NCBI RefSeq assembly: GCF_000003605.2
Contig: NW_003138337.1
Coordinates: 141,348-171,387 of the forward strand
Origin: Saccoglossus kowalevskii
Taxonomy: Eukaryota > Hemichordata > Enteropneusta > Harrimaniidae
DNA: 30,040 bases
Direction: 5' to 3'
Shown: positions 11,801 to 20,454 of the stretch, one piece after another
How positions within the stretch are numbered: position 1 is the stretch's first letter
Layout of the letters: the number at the start of each line of letters is the position of its first letter
Notes under the pieces: generated by a model
What the model saw: the letters and a program-made list of their open reading frames with translations, nothing else
Told to the model about the DNA's origin: nothing
Database searches by the model: none
Translations under genes and position numbers: made by a program

Positions 11801-13317
11801 TGAATATGCAAATTAGTCACGTGTCGATGAATTATTTGCCTGTATTTTAGCGGCATTCGTGAGACAGAGTCTAAGAGCAAATATCAAACAATTTCTCATC
11901 TACGGTTAATCTTAATTTTTTTTTTAGAAATTTAGCTATTTGTCAAAATATCTTTCTGTGTTGATCAACAAAATACAAAACATAATTATATTGCTTCAAA
12001 AAACACCAAAAACCATTATCTGTAGCGTGAGGAGACTTTGAAAATGTTGACAGTGTCTTTCGCAAGGAAATTGCGCCAAAAGAAACAGTGCAGTATTCTT
12101 TAAACTTTCTAGATCCACTTTTCACAACCGAATTATACTAATTTATTTTATGCACTTTTCACGGTAATTTGAGCGCTACTTCAGTATGTTCCACTTGTCA
12201 CAGTAATAGAACTCCGACATTGCTAGGACTGAGGGGGCGCATAAACTTGTTACAGGTCACGTGTTACAAGTAATGACTCGGATTATATTGCACCTTATTC
12301 ATATAAAAAACTGAATTCGTGCTGTGTGCTGTATATTCTGCCGGTCGATATTTTCGTCAATGATGCTGTCAACATTCACATTGAATAAAGTGGCTCTTTC
12401 GTCGGACCTATGCATGTTCGTATAGCAGCGGTTCCACAGACAATGCCCACATTTTGGATCTCTCGGTTCTAATAGTCCAAAAAAAACTTTCAACAAGCAC
12501 GACACATAATTTTGACAACTGTTTAACTTCGCTATCATTCCTGTATATATGCAACTGTTTTTTCTCATTTCTCTAAAAAACTGGTTGCTATCATTATGGT
12601 AACATTCGTTGTTGTGTAAGCCTCAGTTTAATTCGTAACATTTTTCCGCAGGATACACCGCATCATTCGTGAAAATAACAATGCCAGGACGTTCTGGACA
12701 CAAGATGGCGTGTAGCATAATTATATTCACATACACTGATTTACCTATTGTAGGGGGTATTTCTTTGACCGTATTATTTGATATATCAAATATCACGAGC
12801 TGTTTCAGCTTGCCAATTTCCATTGGAATTTCTTGAAGCTGGTTTCTATCTATTCTCAACACTTGAAGGTTCCCTAACTCACAAATTGAAACTGGGATCT
12901 GGCGAATATCGTTTTTGGATAGATGCAATAAGGTCAGTTCTTTCAAATTTTCTATCTCCAATGGTATTTCTTGTATTCCACATCCTTTCGCTTGCAGATG
13001 TGTCAGGAATTTTAGTTTTCCTAGTTCAGGTGGTAGATTCAGTTCGTTATGGCTAATTTATAACCAGGTCAATTGCCAAAGACCGAACACACAAGAAGGT
13101 ATTTCACTGAATTCATTTCTGCTCAAATCCAGATATTTCAGTTTTCTCAACTTGGAGCATTCTTCTGGTAATGTGGTGAGTGAATTATCGCAAAGATTCA
13201 GGTGAGAGAAAACTGAATACTCCCCGGTATCCGACGACAGGCTTTGCAAAGATTTGTTGTAGACATCTATTTTATTGCTGGAATAATCATAACCAAACTC
13301 TTTTAACGATGTCATAT
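607..13317 (-). CDS. PIDD-like gene: three LRR blocks, two ZU5-like domains, UPA-like region, death domain (12 coding exons)
   Basis: Seen: twelve minus-strand exons with GT-AG borders and matching phases (12745-13317, 10732-10914, 9680-10586, 8884-9069, 6593-7425, 6192-6374, 6030-6082, 5653-5943, 5354-5540, 4974-5238, 3493-3904, 607-908). Corrected for three one-base indels they give 1,458 codons. Domains by residue: about 36 LRRs in three blocks (1-251, 252-615, 616-954), ZU5-like 1 (~975-1090), ZU5-like 2 (~1090-1215), UPA-like (~1220-1355), death domain (~1360-1445). Known: LRR-ZU5-ZU5-UPA-death domain is the order of PIDD1, a cytoplasmic/nuclear scaffold that recruits RAIDD/caspase-2 or RIP1/NEMO through its death domain. 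Inferred: a death-domain signalling scaffold. Odd: vertebrate PIDD has one LRR block, and the self-cleavage HF-S motifs are not seen. Two in-frame TAA codons and three frameshifts break the reading frame, so it is a pseudogene, a draft with base errors, or recoded. Alternative: the LRR blocks belong to more than one gene. Confidence 0.82.
909..3492 (-). other. Last intron of the PIDD-like gene
   Basis: 2.6 kb, AT-rich, holding a long (AT)n run and a ten-G run near 1691. No coding exon with conserved sequence seen; an unrecognised small exon between UPA and death domain cannot be excluded. Confidence 0.6.
2753..2841. repeat. (AT)n microsatellite, about 44 units
   Basis: Uninterrupted alternating AT. 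Such runs are often length-polymorphic and prone to assembly error. Confidence 0.98.
3493..3904 (-). CDS. PIDD-like exon 11: UPA-like region (one-base frameshift)
   Basis: Acceptor TTCTATAG before 3904 (phase 2). The first part reads GCVAAPRNINPNYLFEKWQK and onward; the second reads NGESIEIAVPGNKCILV to ITALDC. They lie in different frames that overlap near 3637-3658 and join cleanly as STCKNGESIE if the plus-strand T run at 3651-3654 had five Ts. The only phase-1 donor at the 3' end is ACT|GTACAT, which is weak, so that border is less certain. Confidence 0.65.
3905..4973 (-). other. Intron 10 of the PIDD-like gene
   Basis: 1.07 kb, AT-rich, no further feature seen. Confidence 0.65.
4974..5238 (-). 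CDS. PIDD-like exon 10: rest of second ZU5-like domain
   Basis: Acceptor ATTATTAG before 5238, donor GTGAGT after 4974; phase 1 in, phase 2 out. It contains NAEGFRLSEDATVCLPSP, the usual ZU5 'G..F..+..V.L..P' strand pair, and ends KRYTIQYRGNEFRE. The donor shares a TGA with the intron, so the splice is needed to stay open. Confidence 0.72.
5354..5540 (-). CDS. PIDD-like exon 9: ZU5 boundary and start of second ZU5-like domain
   Basis: Acceptor CTCAAAG before 5540, donor GTGTAA after 5354; phase 0 in, phase 1 out. It ends the first domain with ANISNLTRFIATSE, the place where PIDD1 has its first HF-S self-cleavage motif, and opens the second with GPGVSISIGPNAV, close to the ZU5 core (GVxLxIPPGA). 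Confidence 0.72.
5653..5943 (-). CDS. PIDD-like exon 8: first ZU5-like domain
   Basis: Acceptor ATCGCAG before 5943, donor GTATTG after 5653; 97 codons, phase 0 both ends. It encodes beta-rich sequence with GYSLEVLPHSVVLEKEIAVS, PDYEFAGSVNLIFQC and a closing TSDGSTNWTELV. This matches the ZU5 layout (early LxxPxxxV, a mid-domain P..F...V.L.F, a late W). The assignment also rests on position between LRRs and death domain. Confidence 0.72.
6030..6082 (-). CDS. PIDD-like exon 7: short linker exon
   Basis: Acceptor TTTCACAG before 6082, donor GTATGT after 6030; 53 bases, phase 1 in and phase 0 out. It encodes an acidic/serine-rich linker then LSRVIHLLPNEQ, joining the LRR part to the ZU5 part. 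The fit of both splice phases is the main support. Confidence 0.7.
6192..6374 (-). CDS. PIDD-like exon 6: third LRR block, capping exon
   Basis: Acceptor CTCTTAG before 6374, donor GTTGCG (weak) after 6192; 183 bases, phase 1 in and out, no stops. It encodes the last LRRs (LKMLTVKGNKIRILP) and the cap VCVHGIKEIKRYFKSK. The VCxxGIxxIxxYF pattern is typical of LRR-domain C-terminal ends in signalling proteins. Confidence 0.82.
6593..7425 (-). CDS. PIDD-like exon 5: third LRR block, long exon (one-base frameshift)
   Basis: Acceptor TCAACAG before 7425, donor GTAAGTG after 6593. It starts (E)RELLKNCNPESEVLDL and holds about thirteen LRRs. The frame is lost at a five-T run on the plus strand (6709-6713): the two flanking frames join cleanly as SLANIKNLYISNNKITELP if the run had six. 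The exon is 833 bases; 834 would keep the phase-1 symmetry. Confidence 0.88.
7426..8883 (-). other. Intron 4 of the PIDD-like gene, between the second and third LRR blocks
   Basis: 1.46 kb with no LRR-like or other recognisable coding sequence. If the LRR blocks were separate genes this is where one boundary would lie, but I see no obvious gene end. Confidence 0.55.
8884..9069 (-). CDS. PIDD-like exon 4: second LRR block, capping exon
   Basis: Acceptor TTAACAG before 9069, donor GTAAAT after 8884; 186 bases, phase 1 in and out, open throughout. It encodes the last LRR of the block (LEELDLSRNPLKQLPREI) and a cap ending GVESLVDHWNKE, aligned with the exons at 10732 and 6192. Confidence 0.82.
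9070..9679 (-). other. Intron 3 of the PIDD-like gene
   Basis: 610 bases, AT-rich, nothing else recognised. Confidence 0.65.
9680..10586 (-). CDS. PIDD-like exon 3: second LRR block, long exon (one-base frameshift)
   Basis: Acceptor CTATTAG before 10586, donor GTAAG after 9680. It starts ELRILEGINPEEKKIRL and carries about thirteen LRRs. The frame breaks near 9850-9857: LKEFDM is followed by TTC TAA TAA, while the next frame continues NNSFSEFPPTVYEL through to the donor. The exon is 907 bases; 906 would keep phase 1 in and out, as in its sister exons, so one base looks inserted (AA at 9854-9855 is the likely site). Confidence 0.85.
10732..10914 (-). CDS. PIDD-like exon 2: first LRR block, capping exon (in-frame TAA)
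   Basis: Acceptor TTACAG before 10914, donor GTATAT after 10732; 183 bases, phase 1 in and out. It encodes the last LRR (LRELDVSRN-stop-LSSL) and a C-terminal cap ending GLDGIKGYWKEQ, the same kind of cap as in the other two blocks. TAA at 10871-10873 falls on a variable LRR position. Confidence 0.72.
10915..12744 (-). other. Intron 1 of the PIDD-like gene
   Basis: 1.83 kb. Contains a locally CpG-rich patch (about 11380-11530) with an NRF1-like TGCGCATGCG at 11506-11515 and an ACCAAT near 11443; an internal promoter is possible but unproven. No coding exon recognised. Confidence 0.5.
12745..13317 (-). CDS. PIDD-like exon 1: first LRR block, long exon (in-frame TAA)
   Basis: Acceptor AG at 13318-13319, donor GTAAAT at 12744. 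The first ATG (13313-13315) is two bases into the exon and begins MTSLKEFGYD; I take it as the start because the best upstream splice-donor candidate (13900) would bring in-frame stops. About seven LRRs follow with the LxxLxLxxNxLxxIP consensus. A TAA at 13058-13060 interrupts the frame within a repeat (LTWL-stop-ISHNEL), and the frame continues perfectly after it. The exon ends in phase 1 in mid-repeat (EIPPTIG). Confidence 0.82.
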
Positions 13318-14212
13318 CTAGTAAATAACAGTAAAATATCAGATATTAGCACGACCCACTGAAGTTTATGACGTCATCACAGCAGATTGTTCGAAATAGA
13401 GTAATTTCATTATTGAATAGCTGAGCCCTGTATCATGCACACTGCAAACAAGTTTTAACTTCATTACCAAAACTACCCAGACCCAATATTAGACGTAAGA
13501 ACTAGAATAGATTAAAATTCATAAAAAAACGAACGAATATCCTGTTCGTTGTAGTGAGAAGACATATAATAATATCAAAACCTAATACCTCGTTTTTAAT
13601 AGGTCAGGTGAAAATTTACTCAGCCAAGTGAACTGATTATTAATGGTATTTTATGGTAAATCGATTGTACAAACAAATAAGTTGGAACAACTGTGCGGAA
13701 CGTGAAGTTTTAATCTGTTAAAACATTTAACGTTTATTTAACACCCCCCGGTGAAAAATAATCACAACTGTACAGACATGGACATGACTCACAGGAAACC
13801 ATGTCTCAATGGCCAATTTCGTACCTAACAGGGTATATTGTATTAAGTCATTCACAGGTGAATAAACAGCAGTCATAGAATAACTTGAAACTGGCTTACC
13901 TATAGACTACTAGAAGTTTGCGACACAGATATATTGAGTCAATGTTCCAGTCGTTAAATTAAAGTACTCATCTATTGCAGTTACCCACCAAGCCACCCAC
14001 TCAAAACTAACACTGGAAAGTAGCCAACATTGTATCCGGCTCGTCGCAAAATGGTGATCCGGATTTTGAATAAAATGTACTTGTTGTAACATGTTTTCAC
14101 TAATAAAAAGCTATTAAATATTGTGTAGCGCATTGCGTTGGCATCTTGAGAACTGTGTTTGTTGCATTGGGGTCAAAGGTGTCTAACAAACAAGTGACCC
14201 ACATGAGTGACC
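13318..14212. other. Intergenic or 5' region of the PIDD-like gene
   Basis: Apart from the possible non-coding exon, no gene seen. Confidence 0.5.
13900..14092 (-). other. Possible 5' non-coding exon of the PIDD-like gene
   Basis: A strong donor (CTATAG|GTAAGCC) lies at 13899/13900. Spliced to 13317 it would place the ATG of MTSLKEFG just after the junction. In-frame TAG TAG just upstream means it could only be 5' UTR. The right-hand limit given is arbitrary. Confidence 0.25.
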
Positions 14213-14515
14213 CATCTGTCACCAATCTGGTGTGCTACCCGCATGTACGTATGACATGACAATTGAATTCAATTATGTATGCGAGTACGTGTCAACTTTC
14301 CAATGCAATATTACTTTAATCTCCACATTCCAACACCTATGCAATGTTCTAATCTATTGTTTAAGCCTGGACCATTTTCACACATTCATGCGCGCCATGT
14401 CAAATGTCATCACGACTGTCTAGCACTCCTTATTTGGCATGTTATTAAGTTCTGTCCAGCCACGTTGACTTATGCTAGGCGTCGTAGTAATGTCACTATA
14501 TCACGTGGTTTCACT

Positions 14516-14523
14516 TATAAATA
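14516..14523 (+). promoter_or_regulatory. TATA box TATAAATA
   Basis: Good TATA element in the sequence cacttataaatagaggg. It most likely belongs to the LTR promoter and would start transcripts near 14545-14550. Confidence 0.45.
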
Positions 14524-14557
14524 GAGGGAGGACACTTAAGGGGAACATAATGAGGAG

Positions 14558-14632
14558 AAGAGAACTTAGGTTCCACGGGCTGTGTGTCTCTTAGGCGTGG
14601 CTGCAAAGCCAACGCCTGGGAACCAAGTTCTT
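14558..14632 (+). other. Two-step RNA hairpin within the LTR
   Basis: Outer stem agaacttaggttcc pairs with ggaaccaagttct; inner stem aggcgtggct (14593-14602) pairs with agccaacgcct (14607-14617) around a short loop. It lies just downstream of the presumed transcription start. Confidence 0.55.
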
Positions 14633-14775
14633 ATCACTACATGTATTATCATTATCCGATGTCTCTACAAATAAATATATTCTGATTGCATCACTGCCAC
14701 GGCAACTTCGCTATCCCAATTGATTCTACATCTCCACAATCTTCTACAGCTCCACATGTAAGACTGTTACACATC

Positions 14776-17700
14776 GCTATAAATCAGTAGTTAGTGCAAA
14801 TACTTAAGGTTCGTTTACTCTTTTATTAACTTTCACATAAAATCTGTTTACAGGGCACATACAATTTTAATTCGAGCTTCGAGGTTCGTTGCCAATAGTA
14901 TATGTTGGTATTTGCCGCAATTATACATGTTTTAAAGCCGTTCACAATGTTACCTACTCTCTCTCTAGTTTATTTCAAAGTATATATTGTTGTATCTGTA
15001 ACAACACAATTAACACGAGTTTCCAAGACTGATACACATCCGTTTGCATCTCTTTTATTGCAGTAAAAACTCCACAACTCGCCATAGTCGTACAGTAAGG
15101 GAAGAATTGTGCAAAATGTAGCAAAGACACACACATCAAGTTAGAAGAGCCATAGTATACAACATACATTTATATAGCGCCATCTACTGGTCAATCTGGT
15201 CAATCTGGTATAATCTGAAGTATAATACAGGTCACAAAATACATATTTATAATATGTACCGTAGACATTTATTTTATTCGTCCTTAATTTGTACACAGAT
15301 CTTATTTTCGTAAGAGTTCAAAGCATTTCCCACATTAATTGTCGTAATTCGTACGTAATTTCCAATTTTGATTCTTAAACACAAATTATCAATTACTAGT
15401 ATATTATAAAAATGTTACATGTAATTAGGAAAGTGCTTTATCTGTAAAGTGTAAATAACTATTTGTTACTGTAAATGGAACCTTCGTTTATTTTCTGTAA
15501 CCTAGTATCCAGGTATTCTCCTTGCCCCCCTGTTCTTCTATACTAGTTTCTAACACACAATTCGACAATGCAACTATACTATTTATGAATAACTCAAACA
15601 GTTGCCATGCAACACATTCACATTACATCGAATCAACAAATATTGTACAAGATAAAATCACCCAAAACGAAAACAAACCCAAAATTGTACTTGTTGAACA
15701 AATGTTTTGAACACCGCCCACAGAGTGCATTATGGGTGGACAGGTTCAGCGCAGTAATATGGTTGCTTCATCATCAATCATTAATCAACTTAGTAATTAT
15801 ATCTATACGTGTATGCAATACGTTCGCAACGAGATAGAATATGTTGTGTCAAAGTTCATAACAACACTTTATAAAGAAATAGAGACAGAGCTGGTTGCAA
15901 GTGAGGAATCGGAACGTAAAGAGATGGTCACAAAATATATCAATTAAATATAGACGGATATAAAATATATTTTGTAAACAATACGGAATAACATAAGTTG
16001 TCTCAACGTATACACCAGCACATTCTGGAGTGAATACGTAAATAAATCATATGGACAATAACAATAGACACATATCCCGTCAAATTAGCGTATGCAATTA
16101 AACACATTACACTGGTTCAACGACGTAAACTACACAAAGACGTGGTTATAGTATGAAGTGACCAGTCTCTCTCATATCACACATACTGGTGATCAGTATA
16201 GTCGTGGGGATCGTTGGAAAACGGGTTCATATAATATATATTAATTTTTATTTATTTATTTATATCAGTTCTTAAAAATAGGACAGTGATTGGACTTTAT
16301 CAATGCACAGCATAAATCCCACAATCGTACGTATAATTACGTTAAAAGAATGCAAATACATTACAGTGCTTCATCATGGTTTCCATTCACTAAAATGGCA
16401 ATTTCCTGTCAGGTATACAAACAAGCAGATTAGTGCTGATTCATAAAACTATCACACGTGTTTTAATGAACTACAATAAACAAACACATTGTCATCTCCA
16501 CATAGCAAAACTTGACACCTGAGGTCGCTGTTGCAATGTTTCCTTGATCAGTACTGTACAGGCGGAAAATGTAGCTTTTAAGTTTGTCAATTCGTATATC
16601 CGGAAACAAATTTTGTTTTAGCATACATGGCATTACTGTAGCAACCGCTTCAGTTGACGAATAACGATAGTGTTCACAATACGTTTAATCAAATATTATA
16701 TCGTGCGAACAAGATGTATATAATTGGTCGAAAACAGGTTAGTGCAATATCCGCAGGCAAACAATTATTAAACTAGCACTTAAAGGGTCGATCGCTGCAA
16801 TTGATACACATGTCTATTACCACAATTTTCTGACTCCAGTTGTTTTAACCAGTAACTAGGGAAAAACGAGTTAAAATTGATCTGTAATGCAGATATTCTC
16901 TACACATTACTAACCAAGCTACTATAACAACTTATATATTGTCTGAAAGCTTCGTATATGCACAGTCGTATTCGCCTATTAATCCAACCTTTCAAATAGT
17001 TGCGAGAAACGAGAATAACCGCTTCCCTGAAAAGTTACCATTGTGTTCTTTCTTTTCTTGACCACGAACGATCAGGAATGACAGAAAATATAAGTATCAT
17101 AATTTAAGTGTGATATTACAATACACAGTGTTCACATTCTGCGCAGTAATTGGGCATTACACATCACAAGGGACTAAATAATTGTTTGCTCTTTCTCCCG
17201 TGCAAGTGAATTATTTCTTTAGCGATATAAAACATTAGAACCATTGACTAGCGACGACGTGTCGCAAATACATATGTGGCGTTTTGCGAGGCAGACGACG
17301 AGTTTCCACGATTTGCATTTGTTGTCTGTATTGGTCGAGATCCACAACGAACTGAGAAAGTGATTGCTGGCGTTATTACTGTCCTACAGAAATTAGGAAA
17401 GCTATCAAAGCTATGTTTATTCTGTCATTGATTCTACGCCGATTTACAGCGAACCAATGGTCAGTTGTACTCTAGGTAGTCAACTAGAACCATACGATAC
17501 GGGCTACAAAGCCGTAAATGAAGTATTCCCCACAATGTCATCCAAGTTAAAGAGCATAGGAAAAAGTAAAGTACGTCACATGATTTCTTGAATGAATATG
17601 TTTTCATAAATAATTGAAATCAGAACTATTATAATATATCATACTGTTGCATGCGTTTTCGTCAATGTCACCTTAATCTGAATTCTTGTTTGATTCAATT

Positions 17701-19025
17701 AAATTTATTTTACTTCAAGATGTATAATTTCTAACTACCTCCACAAATGAAAACGACCAAAAATCAAATACAAAAGAAAATTGATGAATATTGTTCAAAT
17801 ACTGGACTTGATGTAACATGACATAAATACATTACATACAGGGGAAACACAAATACATTACAGCGTCTATAATATGAAAGATTGCGGTGTTTAGTTATTT
17901 ATATTATTCAGTTATTAGTGATCAGTCCCGTCCTATATGTGCCATTTAGTATTATATTTAATCACTCACATGCTCAACATGATTGATCAGCAATCAATTA
18001 CCTCTGAGGGGTAGATCAATATAAAAGAGTCTAAGTTATAACGAAAAGGGAATGAATGTACACATGAGAGAAAAAAATAACCCGGATGACACATAAAACC
18101 AAGTCTGATGTAGAGAAAGGAAGCGATCAAATGATTTTGTTTGATAAGTCGTGAGATATGCACATTATATCTTACGTTCAATGTGCATATTCATATCATA
18201 TCTATTTACCTTCTAATAAAGGTATAAATCGGATTCAAATCATTAGAATTAATCAATCTAAAACCACACACCTGAAATTCAACGTACATAAATTTATTGT
18301 TCGTAATACATGTATACATATATTGGAGTCAAATTATAATTTACCTAAATTGACAATTTAATTTAGTGGGCGTTGTATGTGTTTATATTTCGTTGAGGAT
18401 ATATTCTACTGAACAATTTATCTATCTCAGTGTGTATGTGAATGACAGATTATTAGAGAATGCGGTGGTAGTGTCAATAAGCGTCCTAGATACATATCAA
18501 CATTTCCGCAACGATAGGGAATGAAAACATTTACTTACATAGTACTGCCGTAGATTGAAAAGCAAGTTATATAATTCAAGTTAACCAACAGCGGGTTTAT
18601 CGTGTAGCTGAGCTATAACAACAACCTAACAAATTAAATGCTAAAAATCAGACCTAACCCATGTAACCATGATATTTGAAATATTGTCCGCGACTGCATG
18701 AGAGAATGGAATACTGTTTGAGAAGCAAAAACAAGTCTCGCGGCTCATTCGCTCTCACCACGAAATCTCGGCTCCCATTTTTTGATAACTGAATCAAATT
18801 GGAATTAAATCTTTAATTGCCTATATATTTATTTCTCTCTAATATGTTTTTGGAATTTTTCGGGAATAATATTATTATTATCACAAGCAGAAGCCAAGTT
18901 GTCGGTTCTTCAATGAATTTGTTATTTTTTTCTGACTATCTTTAGAACCTTTCTTTGCACTGAACGCGCTCTCTGTATTTACATTCAGGAAATTGTCGTC
19001 ACGAAACGTGTGATCTTCGACAATT
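14776..19025. other. Intergenic DNA between the two genes, left part
   Basis: AT-rich. A short plus-strand reading frame at 15732-15947 (71 codons, MGGQVQRSNMVASSSIINQ...) looks mildly protein-like but has no recognised family. A (TTTA)-type run lies at about 16238-16264. No RNA gene or conserved protein seen. Confidence 0.5.
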
Positions 19026-19140
19026 CTGTGTAAATAAATGTGTAAATTAATACATTTCTGTGTAAATAAATGTGTAAATTAATACATTTTTGTATAAATA
19101 AATATGTAAATAAATACATTTCTGTGTAAATAAATGCTAT
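19026..19140. repeat. 32-bp tandem repeat, about 3.5 copies
   Basis: Units start at 19026, 19058, 19090 and 19122 with the pattern ctgtgtaaataaatgtg, taaattaatacattt. The third copy is the most diverged. Confidence 0.92.
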
Positions 19141-20211
19141 AGAAAACTTTTTATCGTGAACATAAATATAAATACCGTTTATTCGGCGAACATACATATT
19201 ATGTAGAAATGGATTATTCCTTACGAAGGAAGAAAAACTGAGAAATCGCCCACGGCTTCCACAGGTTTGCCGTGTTGGCGCGCGTCGTCACGCCTATAAA
19301 CGACGTTACGCGATGTTTCAGTACAGCAGCGACTGGAATGTTATTACACACAGAATATTTGATTGAACATGGTTTGTAACCAAATGTGTCCGTGTTATAA
19401 TTTTCTGCCACCACATAGCCAAGAGATTTAATAACGTAGAACGACCAGGGTGTAACAACCGTATTTTCTGTTCACCAGAGATTAATTTGTACTAGCCTGT
19501 ACATGTTGTAACAATCAATATTTGCTATTTAATTAACAACAATACTTTGTAAAACAATTGAACTACAACGTCATAAAACCGTGTTTTCTCTGAACAATAC
19601 CGCAGGTATACAACGAAACCAAATTTCAGATTGGCTACTTGACATCGCGTACAAAAGAAAACCTCGGTAGTAAATGTCACTGGATCCTCATATATGCATA
19701 GAGGGTGGTAGCTGGTACAGGTTACAGGAAATAAAAAACGGCATTTCACAAGAAATAAAATGAAAATTCCATTTAATAATTTACAGATAATATCTTTTTA
19801 AAAATTACGGACAAATAAAATAGCTGATTACATTTTACAAGTTGACCATGTCTACGAATTTACAAGGTCTATTTATTTACATTACATTATTACGATAATA
19901 GAACATTTGATCACAGCTTACGAACATACCCCTCGCCGACCCTCTGCATACTATGAAGGTGGCTTATAAATACCTCATCTATTACTATTTTTAATATTTC
20001 AAATAGTTTTAACCTCGCTGGCACGAATAATTTACAACTAATACATATTAAGTTTAACTTTTCAATCCGAATTCGGGTAAATTCTTAATAGCTAACAGTC
20101 GCTATTTATAACTATCTATATATATAAGATAACTATGAAAATACATATTCGAAATACAAATGACATAGAGCAAATTGACGGTACACACAATTCTCTTAAA
20201 AGCTTGTTGTT
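19141..20211. other. Intergenic DNA and 3' UTR of the glutamate receptor gene
   Basis: A small CpG-richer patch (about 19260-19340) and AT-rich 3' UTR; no gene recognised. Confidence 0.5.
19872..19877 (-). terminator. Possible poly(A) signal of the glutamate receptor gene
   Basis: AATAAA on the minus strand about 335 bases after the receptor stop. A plausible 3' UTR end, but the region is AT-rich and chance matches are common. Confidence 0.35.
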
Positions 20212-20454
20212 TTAAAAAATGAAACTGGGCCTGTCCCAAATTCTTCCATCGTTCGTGAAATGCAGCCTCCCCGGGCTGACTCCTGTTGGCGTCTGCTCTT
20301 CTCGTTCACTTTCATTATAACTCATTGTAAACTGATCATTATACACTTGACTCGTTACACTATGTGTATATTGGTATCGTTGCAACACATCACTACTGCT
20401 TATTGCGCTGGGAAAACCTTCTGACAATCGATGTTCTTCATCCCATTCTTCATC
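20212..20454 (-). CDS. Glutamate receptor exon 11: cytoplasmic tail and stop
   Basis: Acceptor TTCTTCAAG before 20454, phase 0; it extends GSKKDH with DEEWDEEHRLSEGFPSAI and ends SFIF at TAA (20212-20214). The 80-residue tail is acidic and Ser/Thr-rich. The last four residues fit a class II PDZ ligand (hydrophobic-x-hydrophobic), which is inference. Skipping this splice would instead read through to TGA at 20733. Confidence 0.72.
   Translation of the reverse strand, partial: DEEWDEEHRLSEGFPSAISSSDVLQRYQYTHSVTSQVYNDQFTMSYNESEREEQTPTGVSPGRLHFTNDGRIWDRPSFIF

Larger units (their letters stand above)
14217..14771 (+). mobile_element. Probable solo LTR (555 bp) with TATA box, poly(A) signal and 4-bp target duplication
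   Basis: Begins TGTCAC and ends GTTACA, and is flanked on both sides by CATC (14213-14216 and 14772-14775). Inside, in LTR order, are TATAAATA (14516-14523) and AATAAA (14670-14675), giving a U3-R-U5 plan on the plus strand. Between them is a strong hairpin (14558-14632). No reverse transcriptase, gag or primer-binding site is seen beside it, hence a solo LTR. The short duplication could be chance. Lineage (for example Ty3-like) is not decided. Confidence 0.5.

Noticed and set aside
15522-15947. Plus-strand frames at 15522-15710, 15607-15837 and 15732-15947 as genes
   Set aside because: Short, overlapping, no recognisable domain and no clear splice partners; only the last looks slightly protein-like.
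18985-19197. Minus-strand frame with repeated HIYLHRNVLIY-like units
   Set aside because: It is only translation of the 32-bp tandem repeat.
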